A DNA stretch of 44,717 nt from Acholeplasmatales bacterium (GTDB lineage Bacteria; Bacillota_I; Bacilli_A; Acholeplasmatales; Anaeroplasmataceae): assembly GCA_016288855.1 (NCBI GenBank), contig JAEELJ010000020.1:1-44717 (forward strand), given 5' to 3'. Made by a program: the position numbers and the translations under genes. Below the pieces are notes generated by a model. That model worked only from the letters and a program-made list of their open reading frames with translations, ran no database searches and was not told the origin of the DNA. Numbering within the stretch: position 1 is the stretch's first letter; each line of letters starts with the position of its first letter. Shown piece after piece: positions 7,330-16,254 of the stretch.

Positions 7330-9138
7330 TTATATTTCTTGAGCGTCCTGTAAAGCGGCATAGCCTTCTTCACCAGTTCTAACCTTTATAGCATTTACTA
7401 CGTTATATACGAAAATCTTACCATCACCAATGTGACCTGTATATAATGTTTTCTTAGCTGTTTCAATAACCTGTCTTACAGGTACCTTAGCAACTACTAC
7501 ATCTACTTGAACCTTAGGAAGAAGTGTTGCTTCAACCTTAACACCTCTATAGAATTCAGGTTGACCCTTTTCAGCACCACAACCCATAACGTGTGTAACT
7601 GTCATACCAGTAATACCAATAGCCATTAAAGATTCTTTTAATGCTTCAAGCATTCTTTCTTTACATATAATTGAAACTTTTGAGAATCCTGTCTTAGCTT
7701 CAACTGAATCATCTACATCTGTAACAACAGAAACAGGAACTGCCTCAGGCTCTGGTGTATCACCAGTTACTGTAATAGCCTTCTTATATTCAGGATCCTG
7801 AGAATAATCAATAGGATCAACTGCAGGAACGAAATCTGCATAAGGAGAAAGTAGACCATGTTCAGAAATATCTAAGCCCTTGATTTCGTCTTCAACAGAG
7901 CAACGAATACCAATAGTCTTCTTTAAGATGAAGAATGTTATGAAGATTAATGTTGCAGTCCATGCAAGAATTGCAATAATACCAATGAATTGAATTCCAA
8001 GTACTGCCATACCATGAGCGAAGTCTGTACCATGAACTAATGCATAGATAGGACCATCAACTCCTAAATATGAATGAGATGTTGCAAATAAACCTGCAGC
8101 AATTGTACCAAATACACCATTTACGAAGTGTACTGAGATAGCACCAGCTGGGTCATCGATATGTAACTTCTGATCAACGAATATAACAGAACCATAAACT
8201 AAAGCACCAGAAATAGCACCAATAATTGCAGCACCTAAGCCATCAACTGCATGACATCCAGCTGTAATAGCAACCAAGCCAGCAAGTGAAGCATTTAAGC
8301 ACATAGAAACATCTGGTTTACCGTTCTTGATCCAAGTAATTAAAAGACATACACATGTTGCAACTGCTGGAGCAATTGTTGTTGTAGCGAAAATCTGAGC
8401 AACTTCTTCAATAGTAGAAGCAGGAGCTGAGTTAAATCCATACCAACCGAACCATAAAATGAATACACCTAAAGCGCCAAGTGGAATTGAGTGTGCTTGG
8501 AAAGCATTAATTTTAGTAACCTTTCCTGCATCGTCTCTAATATATTTTCCTGTTCTTGCGCCAATCATCCAAGCACCAATTAAAGCACAAATACCACCAA
8601 CTGAGTGAATAGCAGCAGAACCTGATAAATCAATGAAACCTAACCAGTTTGCCTGTTCGATTCCCCATTCAACTGCAAGGTCAGATAACCAACCTCCACC
8701 CCAAACCCAGTGAGCTTCAATAGGGTAAATAACTAATGAAATAATAGCTGAATAAATGCAATATGCACTAAACTTTGTACGTTCAGCAACTGCACCAGAA
8801 ACAATTGTTGCAGCTGTTGCACAGAATAATAAGTTAAAAATAAATGATAACCAGTCAAAATTTGCAAAATCTGACCATAATCCTAATGTAGGAATACCGA
8901 TGAATCCGCCTAAGGCGTCTTCACCTAATAGTAATCCTCCACCAAGAATTGTAAATGTTACAGTACCAATACAGAAGTCCATTAGGTTCTTCATCATGAT
9001 ATTACCAGCATTCTTTGCACGAGTGAAACCTGTTTCAACCATTGCAAATCCGGCTTGCATGAAGAAGATTAATGCACATCCGATTAAAGCCCAAAGGCCA
9101 GTACCGCCAAATATGCCATCAATGTTGTTAATGTTCAT
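7330..9138 (-). CDS. amt: Ammonium transporter fused to a PII signalling domain
   Basis: Residues 1 to about 415 form an Amt/Mep/Rh channel with about eleven hydrophobic segments. The twin pore histidines lie in SAAIHSVGG and AISVHFVNG, and the signature DDPAGA is present. A linker of about 60 residues rich in Pro and acidic residues follows. Residues from about 490 to 602 form a complete PII domain (SKVSIICKERMLEAL, YRGVKVEA, GHIGDGKIF, VRTGEEG). The T-loop position equivalent to Tyr51, the uridylylation site, is valine. The fused PII probably senses ATP/ADP and 2-oxoglutarate and gates its own channel. The gene lies 34 nt after glnN, with GAGGG before its ATG, and is co-transcribed with glnN. 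Typical stand-alone Amt proteins are 400-450 residues. Confidence 0.95.
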   Translation of the reverse strand: MNINNIDGIFGGTGLWALIGCALIFFMQAGFAMVETGFTRAKNAGNIMMKNLMDFCIGTVTFTILGGGLLLGEDALGGFIGIPTLGLWSDFANFDWLSFIFNLLFCATAATIVSGAVAERTKFSAYCIYSAIISLVIYPIEAHWVWGGGWLSDLAVEWGIEQANWLGFIDLSGSAAIHSVGGICALIGAWMIGARTGKYIRDDAGKVTKINAFQAHSIPLGALGVFILWFGWYGFNSAPASTIEEVAQIFATTTIAPAVATCVCLLITWIKNGKPDVSMCLNASLAGLVAITAGCHAVDGLGAAIIGAISGALVYGSVIFVDQKLHIDDPAGAISVHFVNGVFGTIAAGLFATSHSYLGVDGPIYALVHGTDFAHGMAVLGIQFIGIIAILAWTATLIFITFFILKKTIGIRCSVEDEIKGLDISEHGLLSPYADFVPAVDPIDYSQDPEYKKAITVTGDTPEPEAVPVSVVTDVDDSVEAKTGFSKVSIICKERMLEALKESLMAIGITGMTVTHVMGCGAEKGQPEFYRGVKVEATLLPKVQVDVVVAKVPVRQVIETAKKTLYTGHIGDGKIFVYNVVNAIKVRTGEEGYAALQDAQEI

Positions 9139-9172
9139 ATATTTCCCTCCTCAAAATAATCTCTTTAATTTT

Positions 9173-11257
9173 TTATCTTACACCAAATAGTAAATCACCA
9201 TATGTTGGATAAGGCCAGTTTTCCTTAGAAACATGTCCTTCAAGTGAATCGATAACTGTTCTTAAATCTTCAATCTTAGGTAAGATATCATTTCTATAAT
9301 ATAATGATGTCTTTGCAACATCCTCTTCAGGTACATTTCCTAAAGCATCCTTTAGTGAATTAACTACTGCTAAAGCATTCTTTAATCCTAAAGATAATGT
9401 ATTTAATTCATATTCTTCATATGTTGTGTCAACACCAAGTGACTTCTTAGCTTCAATTGTTTTAGCTAAAGAAGAAGAATATTTTGAAATTGCTGGTAAA
9501 TAGCCCTTTGTTGCCATATCAATTGCAGTTAATGCTTCAATATTAACAACCTTTGCATAATGTTCCTGACCAATTTCATAACGAGCATGGATTTCAGTTT
9601 CACTATAAATACCATTTGATGTGAATAATTTAATATTCTTTGGAGCAATATAGTAAGGTAATGCTTCTGGAGTAGACTTTAGATTTAATAAGCCTCTCTT
9701 TTCAGCTTCAACTACCCAAGATTGATCATATCCATTACCATTGAAAATAATTCTCTTATGTTCAATAATAGTCTTCTTAATTAATTCATGTAAATCCTTA
9801 TCAAAGCTCTTTGAAGTTTCTAAGATATCAGCAAACTGCTTTAATTCTTCAGCAACTGCAGTATTTAACATAATGTTGCAGCAAGAAATTGAATCAGAAG
9901 ATCCTAATGCACGGAATTCAAATTTGTTTCCTGTGAATGCGAATGGAGATGTTCTATTTCTATCTGTAGAATCCTTTGGTAGAGGAGGTAATACATCAGC
10001 ACCAATCTTTAAGAATGTCTTACCATCACAGTTTAGAGGCTTACCTGTTTCAATATGATCTAATACAGCCTGTAATTCAGAACCTAAGAACATAGAAATA
10101 ATTGCAGGAGGTGCCTCGTTTGCACCTAAACGGAAGTCGTTTGAAGCTGAAGCACAGCTAATTCTTAATAAATCCTGATATTCATCAACAGCCTTAATAA
10201 CTGCAACTAAGAATAATAAGAATTGTGCATTATCAGCAGGAGTAGCACCTGGTTCTAATAGATTTAGGCCGGTATTTGTAGACATAGACCAGTTATTGTG
10301 CTTTCCGCTTCCATTAACTCCCTTGAATGGCTTTTCATGTAATAAGCATACTAAACCATGCTTACTTGCAATCTTTTGCATTAATTCCATTGTGATTTGG
10401 TTATGATCTGCAGCTACATTTGTAGTTGAGAAAATAGGAGCTAGCTCATGCTGTGCAGGAGCAACTTCATTATGTTCAGTTTTTGCAAGAATTCCAAGCT
10501 TCCATAATTCTTCATTTAATTCATTCATGAATTCTTGAACTCTTGTTTTAATAGTTCCGAAATAATGATCATCTAATTCCTGACCCTTAGGAGACATTGC
10601 GCCAAATAATGTTCTACCTGTATAAATAAGGTCTGGTCTTTGATCATAATATTTCTTATCAATAATGAAATATTCCTGTTCAGGACCAACTGTAGTCTTT
10701 ACAGTTTTAACTTCATTATGTCCGAATAGTTTTAATACTCTAATTGCTTGCTTTGATAAAGCCTGCATTGACCGTAGAAGTGGAGTTTTCTTATCTAGTG
10801 CTTCACCACCATAGCTACAGAATGCAGTTGGAATGCATAAGCATTTATCCTTGATGAAAGCATAAGAAGTTGGATCCCATGCTGTATATCCTCTAGCTTC
10901 TGCAGTTGCTCTTAATCCACCTGATGGGAATGAAGATGCATCTGGTTCACCTTTTACTAATTCCTTTCCCTTGAATTCCATAATAACTCTACCATCAGCA
11001 TCTGGTGAAATAAAACTATCATGCTTTTCAGCAGTAGTGCCTGTCATTGGTTGGAACCAATGTGTATAGTGTGTAGCACCATTTTCAACTGCCCAATCCT
11101 TCATTGCTTGAGCAACTGAATTTGCAACTGATAAATCAAGTTCTTCATCATTATCAATTGTCTTTCTTAATGATTTATAAATATCACTAGAAAGTCTTGA
11201 CTTCATTACTTTGTCGTCAAATACTAAACAACCAAAATAATCCTGTACCTGTTTCAT
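9173..11257 (-). CDS. glnN: Glutamine synthetase type III
   Basis: This enzyme makes glutamine from glutamate, ammonium and ATP. The 694-residue length and sequence are those of GSIII, the large dodecameric form found in Bacteroidota, Clostridia and others. The start [15 protein letters not shown] is typical. The N-terminal GSIII domain contains THWFQPMTG, and the catalytic beta-barrel includes [10 protein letters not shown] and the ATP/glutamate segment [16 protein letters not shown], followed by FRALGSSDS. It is the first gene of the minus-strand operon, directly behind a strong promoter and a leader terminator that overlaps a hairpin of ANTAR-target type. AAGGAGG precedes its ATG. Regulation by antitermination is likely. 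The symbol glnN is the one usual for GSIII. Confidence 0.96.
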   Translation of the reverse strand: MKQVQDYFGCLVFDDKVMKSRLSSDIYKSLRKTIDNDEELDLSVANSVAQAMKDWAVENGATHYTHWFQPMTGTTAEKHDSFISPDADGRVIMEFKGKELVKGEPDASSFPSGGLRATAEARGYTAWDPTSYAFIKDKCLCIPTAFCSYGGEALDKKTPLLRSMQALSKQAIRVLKLFGHNEVKTVKTTVGPEQEYFIIDKKYYDQRPDLIYTGRTLFGAMSPKGQELDDHYFGTIKTRVQEFMNELNEELWKLGILAKTEHNEVAPAQHELAPIFSTTNVAADHNQITMELMQKIASKHGLVCLLHEKPFKGVNGSGKHNNWSMSTNTGLNLLEPGATPADNAQFLLFLVAVIKAVDEYQDLLRISCASASNDFRLGANEAPPAIISMFLGSELQAVLDHIETGKPLNCDGKTFLKIGADVLPPLPKDSTDRNRTSPFAFTGNKFEFRALGSSDSISCCNIMLNTAVAEELKQFADILETSKSFDKDLHELIKKTIIEHKRIIFNGNGYDQSWVVEAEKRGLLNLKSTPEALPYYIAPKNIKLFTSNGIYSETEIHARYEIGQEHYAKVVNIEALTAIDMATKGYLPAISKYSSSLAKTIEAKKSLGVDTTYEEYELNTLSLGLKNALAVVNSLKDALGNVPEEDVAKTSLYYRNDILPKIEDLRTVIDSLEGHVSKENWPYPTYGDLLFGVR

Positions 11258-11280
11258 AAATTCTTTTCCTCCTTAACAAT

Positions 11281-11335
11281 AAAAAAGAGGCAAGGGAACG
11301 CATGGATAAATAGTATATCCAGGCTCCTTTGCCTC
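11281..11335 (-). terminator. Leader terminator (attenuator) of glnN
   Basis: On the mRNA strand GAGGCAAAGGAGCCTGGATA pairs with TATCCATGCGTTCCCTTGCCTC, with small bulges, and is followed directly by six U residues. It lies between the glnN promoter and its ribosome site, so transcription must read through it to express the operon. Confidence 0.88.
11321..11334 (-). promoter_or_regulatory. Candidate ANTAR-binding antiterminator hairpin of glnN
   Basis: On the mRNA strand AGGC-AAAGGA-GCCT forms a 4-bp stem with a hexanucleotide loop that has A at position 1 and G at position 4, the published signature of ANTAR target hairpins. It lies entirely within the 5' arm of the leader terminator, so the two structures exclude each other. 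Assignment is by pattern and by the ANTAR gene at 16255. Confidence 0.62.
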
Positions 11336-11356
11336 GCAATTTTTATTTACACGCTT

Positions 11357-11385
11357 ATTCTAATTCAAAAAAATTGTCTTGTCAA
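11357..11385 (-). promoter_or_regulatory. Promoter of the glnN-amt-asnB-purF operon
   Basis: TTGACA and TAGAAT on the minus strand are separated by exactly 17 bp. Transcription should begin near 11350, giving a leader of about 90 nt that holds the attenuator. Confidence 0.85.
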
Positions 11386-11478
11386 TCACTATTTTCAAAT
11401 TTTATTTTAAAAATCGGCCAAATTTTAATAAATCTTTTATATAAAATAGGATGAATTGAATTTTATTTCAAAAAAATG

Positions 11479-11507
11479 TTGACTATTAAATATAAAAGTG
11501 ATAAATT
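11479..11507 (+). promoter_or_regulatory. Promoter of the glutamate synthase operon
   Basis: TTGACT and TAAATT are separated by 17 bp. Transcription would start near 11512-11514, immediately at the antiterminator hairpin. A less likely alternative -10 box (TATAAA at 11491-11496) would start about 10 nt earlier. Confidence 0.65.
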
Positions 11508-11513
11508 ATAGAG

Positions 11514-11527
11514 GAACAAAGGCGTTC
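11514..11527 (+). promoter_or_regulatory. Candidate ANTAR-binding antiterminator hairpin of the glutamate synthase operon
   Basis: GAAC-AAAGGC-GTTC forms a 4-bp stem with a hexaloop that again has A1 and G4. It shares the string CAAAGG-N-G with the glnN leader hairpin and has the same C-G closing pair. Its 3' half is the start of the terminator 5' arm (11521 onwards), so the two structures exclude each other. Confidence 0.6.
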
Positions 11528-11582
11528 ACCTATTATTAGGGGTTTTTAGCTATCCCCCAATATTAGGTGAGCGTCTTTTTTT
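11521..11582 (+). terminator. Leader terminator (attenuator) of the glutamate synthase operon
   Basis: GGCGTTCACCTA pairs with TAGGTGAGCGTC, the stem continues imperfectly into GGGG/CCCC, and seven T residues follow. It lies about 50 nt before the first gene of the operon. An ATG within it is in frame with the first gene but is not a credible start. Confidence 0.88.
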
Positions 11583-11632
11583 GTTTTTTAAAATATTTTA
11601 TTTTATTAAACATATTGTTAAGGAGGAAGGTT

Positions 11633-12727
11633 ATGAAAAGAGAAGGGGAAGTTAGAATTCCAGCAGGATGTGCAATTGCTGCAATGGTATCAAGAGATGG
11701 AAAACTAGTATCAGGTAAAGCTATTGTTGATGCTATGAGAACTATGCACGATAGATCTAACGGTCTAGGTGGTGGATTTGCTGGATATGGTATTTATCCA
11801 GAATATAAGGATTATTATGCATTACATGTATTTTATGACAGTAATACAGCAAAGGTTTCAACAGAAACATATTTAGATGAGGCTTTTGATATTGTAGATT
11901 ATTCAAAAATACCTACAAAGAAAATACCTCAAATTACTGATGAGCCATTAATTTGGAGATATTTCGTTAAACCAAATGCGAACAGATTAAGAGAAGCTCA
12001 GTTAACAGAAGATGAATATACAATGAGAGCTGTTACTAAGGTTAATGATACTATTTCAGGTGCATTCGTATTCTCAAGTGGAAAGAACATGGGCGTATTT
12101 AAGGCAGTTGGTTATCCAGAAGAGGTTGGGGAATTCTATAGATTAGAGGATTATAAAGGATACATGTGGACAGCACATGGTAGATATCCAACTAATACTC
12201 CAGGCTGGTGGGGAGGAGCTCACCCATTTGGCTTATTAGATTATACTATTGTTCATAATGGTGAAATTTCAAGCTATGATGCAAATAGAAGATTTATTGA
12301 AATGTTTGGTTATAAATGCTCATTACAAACAGATACAGAAGTAATAACATATATTGCAGATTTTTTACTTAGACGTGAAAAATTAACATTAACTGAATTT
12401 GCAACAGTTGTTGCCGCACCATTCTGGGAACAAATTGATGCAATGGAAGATTTAAAGAAAAAAGAAGAAATTACATTCTTAAGAAATAATTATGCATCTT
12501 TATTAATCACAGGACCATTCTCTATTATATTAGGATTTAATGGTGGTCTTATGGCTTTAAATGATAGATTAAAGCTAAGAAGCTTAGTTGTTGGTGAAAA
12601 AGGTAATATGACATATATTGCAAGTGAAGAGTGTGCATTAAGAAGTATGTCTAAGGATTTAGATAATGTATGGGCACCTAAGGGTGGAGAGCCTGTTATT
12701 GTAAGAGTAAAGGAGGGTAAGTTCTAA
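11633..12727 (+). CDS. Glutamate synthase, glutaminase (GATase II) subunit
   Basis: This 364-residue class II amidotransferase corresponds to the first domain of the glutamate synthase large subunit (the GlxB/archaeal-type split form). It releases ammonia from glutamine for 2-oxoglutarate amination. The likely nucleophile is Cys13 in IPAGCAIAAM, after a short propeptide; other visible family features are DRSNGLGGGFAGYGIYPEY, TAHGRYPTNTPGWW and the HNGEISS motif. The start at 11633 follows AAGGAGGAAGG. The longer frame from 11567 begins inside the attenuator. The stop overlaps the next start by one base, so translation is coupled. It heads the operon that also encodes the ANTAR regulator. Confidence 0.9.
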   Translation: MKREGEVRIPAGCAIAAMVSRDGKLVSGKAIVDAMRTMHDRSNGLGGGFAGYGIYPEYKDYYALHVFYDSNTAKVSTETYLDEAFDIVDYSKIPTKKIPQITDEPLIWRYFVKPNANRLREAQLTEDEYTMRAVTKVNDTISGAFVFSSGKNMGVFKAVGYPEEVGEFYRLEDYKGYMWTAHGRYPTNTPGWWGGAHPFGLLDYTIVHNGEISSYDANRRFIEMFGYKCSLQTDTEVITYIADFLLRREKLTLTEFATVVAAPFWEQIDAMEDLKKKEEITFLRNNYASLLITGPFSIILGFNGGLMALNDRLKLRSLVVGEKGNMTYIASEECALRSMSKDLDNVWAPKGGEPVIVRVKEGKF

Positions 12728-14238
12728 TGAGAGATTATAGTGGATATTATTATCCAAAGTTTGAAATAGTTAGAAATAATGATATTTGCTCAAGATGTCG
12801 TTTATGTGAACGTGAATGTGCAAATGAAGTTCATTACTATAATGAAAAGGGACATATTATGCTAGCACATAATGAAAAATGTGTTTCATGTATGAGATGT
12901 GTTGCTGTATGCCCTATGAAATGCTTAAAGATAGTTGAATCTGATTGTAATATTAGAAGAAATGCTAACTGGACATCTTCTTTAGTAGAAGAAATTTATA
13001 AGCAATCAGATACTGGTGGAGTTTTATTATCATCAATGGGAAATCCTAATCAAATGCCTTCATATTTTGATAGAATTTTGATTAATGCTTCTCAGGTAAC
13101 AAACCCTTCTATTGATCCATTAAGAGAACCAATGGAAACAAGAGTATTCTTAGGCAAGAAGCCAACTCATGTTAAAAGAAATAAAGATGGTTCAATAGAT
13201 ACAACTATGAAACCACAGCTAAAAATCGATACCCCAATTATGTTTGGTGGTATGTCTTATGGTGCAATTTCATTAAATGCACATAAGGCTTTAGCTGGCG
13301 CAGCTAAGGAATTAGGTACATTCTATAACACTGGTGAAGGTGGATTACATGAAAGCCTAAAGGGTTTTAAGGATAATACAATTGTTCAGGTTGCATCAGG
13401 TAGATTTGGTGTATATAAAGATTATTTAGAAAGTGGCGCTGCAATTGAAATAAAGATGGGACAAGGTGCAAAGCCTGGTATTGGTGGACACTTACCTGGA
13501 AAGAAAATGGTTGGAGATGTTTCAAAGACAAGAATGGTTCCTGAGGGAAGTGATGCTATATCACCTGCACCACATCATGATATTTATTCAATTGAGGATT
13601 TAAAACAATTAGTTGATTCACTTAAGGAAGCAACTGATTATAAAAAGCCTATTATAGTTAAGGTTGCAGCAGTACATAATATTTCAGCAATCGCATCGGG
13701 TATTGCAAGAAGTGGTGCTGATATTATTGTAATTGATGGTTATAGAGGTGGTACTGGTGCTGCACCTACAAGAATAAGAGATAATGTTGGTATTCCTATT
13801 GAATTAGCTTTAGCATCAGTAGATAGTAGATTAAGAGAAGAAGGAATTAGAAATAACATTAGCTTAGTTGTTGCTGGTTCAATTCGTTCATCTGCAGATG
13901 TAATTAAAGCAATTGCGTTAGGTGCTGATGCAGTATATATCGGTACTGCCGCATTACTTTCAATGGGATGTCATTTATGTAGAAATTGCCAAAGTGGTAA
14001 GTGTAACTGGGGTATTGCAACACAAGACCCTAACTTAACAAAGAGATTAGATCCTTTAGTTGCTGAAGAAAGATTAGTCAATTTAATTAATGCTTGGACT
14101 CGCGAAATAAAAGAAATGATGGGTGGCATGGGTATTAATTCACTTGAAACATTAAAGGGTAATAGATTAATGCTTAGAGGATTAGGCTTAAATAAGGTTG
14201 AGCTTGATATTTTAGGAATTAATCATGCTGGAATGTAG
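12727..14238 (+). CDS. Glutamate synthase, FMN-binding subunit with two [4Fe-4S] ferredoxin motifs
   Basis: This 503-residue protein is the synthase domain of a split glutamate synthase. It reductively aminates 2-oxoglutarate to glutamate on FMN. Residues from about 18 to 65 carry two CxxCxxCxxxC motifs (CSRCRLCEREC and CVSCMRCVAVC), a bacterial ferredoxin-like module. The FMN barrel follows, with MFGGMSYGAIS, TGEGGLHE, KMGQGAKPGIGGHLPG, DGYRGGTGAAP and the cluster-binding GCHLCRNCQSGKC. No NADPH-oxidising small subunit (GltD) is encoded nearby, so the electrons may come from ferredoxin or an unlinked partner. It overlaps the GATase gene by 1 nt. Confidence 0.92.
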   Translation: MRDYSGYYYPKFEIVRNNDICSRCRLCERECANEVHYYNEKGHIMLAHNEKCVSCMRCVAVCPMKCLKIVESDCNIRRNANWTSSLVEEIYKQSDTGGVLLSSMGNPNQMPSYFDRILINASQVTNPSIDPLREPMETRVFLGKKPTHVKRNKDGSIDTTMKPQLKIDTPIMFGGMSYGAISLNAHKALAGAAKELGTFYNTGEGGLHESLKGFKDNTIVQVASGRFGVYKDYLESGAAIEIKMGQGAKPGIGGHLPGKKMVGDVSKTRMVPEGSDAISPAPHHDIYSIEDLKQLVDSLKEATDYKKPIIVKVAAVHNISAIASGIARSGADIIVIDGYRGGTGAAPTRIRDNVGIPIELALASVDSRLREEGIRNNISLVVAGSIRSSADVIKAIALGADAVYIGTAALLSMGCHLCRNCQSGKCNWGIATQDPNLTKRLDPLVAEERLVNLINAWTREIKEMMGGMGINSLETLKGNRLMLRGLGLNKVELDILGINHAGM

Positions 14239-14248
14239 GAGGTATTTT

Positions 14249-14971
14249 ATGCTAATTGATGCAAAGAATTATGAATCTTATCAAGCGCTAAATCATGCAA
14301 TAAAAACATCTTCTGATAAAGATATTGAATTAGTAAATTTATTAGGTGATAGATATATTGGTGATGCACTTGTTGATAAAAATATTAAAATAACTTCTGG
14401 TATTCCAGGTAATGCATTAGCTGCTTATATGGATGGAGCAAGAATAGAAGTATTTGGTAATACTTCTGATGCAACAGGTGATACTATGAATAATGGTGAA
14501 GTAATTATTCATGGTAATGCTGGTGATACTTGTGGATATGCTATGCGTGGTGGAGAAATATATGTAAAAGGTAATACAGGATATCGTAGTGGTATCCATA
14601 TGAAGGCATATATGGATAAAAAACCTGTTATGATAATTGGTAACAAGGCTGGTTCATTTTTAGCTGAGTATATGGCAGGTGGATATATAGTTGTATTAGG
14701 ATTAGATAATCCAAAAGAAATAGTTGGTGACTTTAGCTTTAAAGGAATGTATGGTGGCAAGGTTTTTATTAGAGGTGATTTTAAATCTGAATCTAATAGA
14801 ATTTGTGTGAATAAGGCTACAGAAGAAGATATTTTAGAAATTGAGGAATATCTAAAGAAGTTTTCTTCATATTTCAATTATGATTACAATGATTTAATTA
14901 AAGATGGATTCAGTGTTGTAACTCCAAACAGCAATAATCCTTTTAAAGCACATTATGTTGTAAATTTATAA
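14249..14971 (+). CDS. Glutamate synthase, GXGXG (alpha) domain subunit
   Basis: This 240-residue protein is the structural GXGXG beta-helix that forms the C-terminal domain of full-length glutamate synthase. Repeated glycine-containing turns are visible (SGIPGNALAAYMDGARIEVF, GNTSDATGDTMNNGEVIIHG, GNAGDTCGYAMRGGEIYV, GNTGYRSG). The start at 14249 has AGGAGG upstream; the longer frame from 14225 would overlap the preceding gene and lacks a better ribosome site. GATase, FMN and GXGXG genes occur in the same order as the domains of a fused enzyme. A similar domain occurs in formylmethanofuran dehydrogenase, but the context settles the role. Confidence 0.88.
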   Translation: MLIDAKNYESYQALNHAIKTSSDKDIELVNLLGDRYIGDALVDKNIKITSGIPGNALAAYMDGARIEVFGNTSDATGDTMNNGEVIIHGNAGDTCGYAMRGGEIYVKGNTGYRSGIHMKAYMDKKPVMIIGNKAGSFLAEYMAGGYIVVLGLDNPKEIVGDFSFKGMYGGKVFIRGDFKSESNRICVNKATEEDILEIEEYLKKFSSYFNYDYNDLIKDGFSVVTPNSNNPFKAHYVVNL

Positions 14972-15033
14972 TATATTCTTTTAGAAATTAATTATATAAT
15001 ATTAACATTATAGGATTTATAGGAGGTATTCTT

Positions 15034-16221
15034 ATGTACGATAAGGAATCAGTAATTGAATATTGCAGGGAAGAGGATGTTAAATTCATTAGACTTGCAT
15101 TCACAGATGTTTATGGTGAGCAAAAGAATATATCAATAATGCCCCATGAACTAGAAAGAGCTTTTAACTATGGTATTTCAATTGATGCGCTTGCCATAGA
15201 TGGATTTGCTATGGGAAAAAGATCAGATTTATTCTTATTCCCTAATCCAGCAACTTTAACATTACTTCCATGGAGACCTTTATCAGGTAAGGTTGTAAGA
15301 ATGTATTGTGATGTTAAAAATCCAGATGGTACACCTTTTGTTAATGATACAAGACAGATACTTAAAAAGGCTTGTGATCTTGCAGCAAAGGAAGGAATTG
15401 AATTTAAGTTTGGTTCTGAAATTGAATTCTATTTGTTTAAAACAACAGAAGATGGCGAGCCTACAAAAATTCCATATGATAATGCAGGTTATATGGATAT
15501 TGCACCAAAGGATAAGGGTGAAAATGTTAGAAGAGAAATTTGCTTAACATTAGAAGAAATGAATTTGGTTCCAGAAGGATCACATCATGAAGAAGGACCT
15601 GGTCAGAATGAAATTGACTATATGTATTCTGATCCTTTATGTGCTGCAGATGATGCAACAACATTTAAGGGTGTTGTTAGAACTGTTGCTGAAAGAAATG
15701 GTCTTTATGCTTCATTTGAACCAAAACCATTAGAAGGAAGACCTGGTAATGGCTTCCATATCAATTTTAGCTTATCAAAGAATAAGAAGTCTTTAAATGA
15801 GGCTGGAACTGCTGGTGTTTTAAAGCATATTAAAGAGATTACTGCATTCTTAAATTGTAAGGATGACTCATATAATAGATTAGGTAAGATGCATGCTCCA
15901 AAGTATATTTCATATGGAGAAGAGAATCGTACTGTTTTAATTCGTATTCCTGCTGCAAAGGATATTTATAAGAGAAGCGAATTAAGAAGTGCTGATTCTA
16001 CATGTAATCCTTATATAGCATTTGCATTAATTATTTATGCTGCATTAGATGGAGTTAAAAATAATTTAACTCTTCCAAAGGAATTAGATGCAAATGATGA
16101 AAAGAATAATCAATTTGAAGTATTACCTTTAAGCTTAGATGAAGCAAAAACAATTGCTAGAACATCAGATTTTATAAAAGAATACCTTCCAAAAGAAATA
16201 TTTGAGTATTATTTAAAGTAG
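15034..16221 (+). CDS. glnA: Glutamine synthetase type I, short form
   Basis: This is a second, unrelated-length glutamine synthetase. At 395 residues it is shorter than the usual 440-470, yet the active-site motifs are all present. These are KFGSEIEFYLF (metal-binding Glu pair), HHEEGPGQNEIDY, GNGFHINFSL with the metal-binding His, ENRTVLIRIP, and ELRSADSTCNPY. The Asp of the D50 region is retained (SIDALAIDGF, in place of the classical FDGSSIEGF). The adenylylation Tyr region is absent. The gene follows the GXGXG subunit by 62 nt, with AGGAGG before the ATG, and precedes the ANTAR regulator by 33 nt. A gamma-glutamyl ligase role is possible, but the glutamate synthase neighbours favour ammonium assimilation. 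Confidence 0.88.
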   Translation: MYDKESVIEYCREEDVKFIRLAFTDVYGEQKNISIMPHELERAFNYGISIDALAIDGFAMGKRSDLFLFPNPATLTLLPWRPLSGKVVRMYCDVKNPDGTPFVNDTRQILKKACDLAAKEGIEFKFGSEIEFYLFKTTEDGEPTKIPYDNAGYMDIAPKDKGENVRREICLTLEEMNLVPEGSHHEEGPGQNEIDYMYSDPLCAADDATTFKGVVRTVAERNGLYASFEPKPLEGRPGNGFHINFSLSKNKKSLNEAGTAGVLKHIKEITAFLNCKDDSYNRLGKMHAPKYISYGEENRTVLIRIPAAKDIYKRSELRSADSTCNPYIAFALIIYAALDGVKNNLTLPKELDANDEKNNQFEVLPLSLDEAKTIARTSDFIKEYLPKEIFEYYLK

Positions 16222-16254
16222 TATTTTATAAAAATCTTTGAAAGGAGGCCTTTT

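Noticed and set aside
11567-11632. Extended start of the GATase subunit with a hydrophobic N-terminal stretch resembling a signal peptide
   Set aside because: This ATG and the following codons lie in the U-tract and 3' arm of the leader terminator. The ATG at 11633 has an excellent ribosome site and gives the family-typical start.
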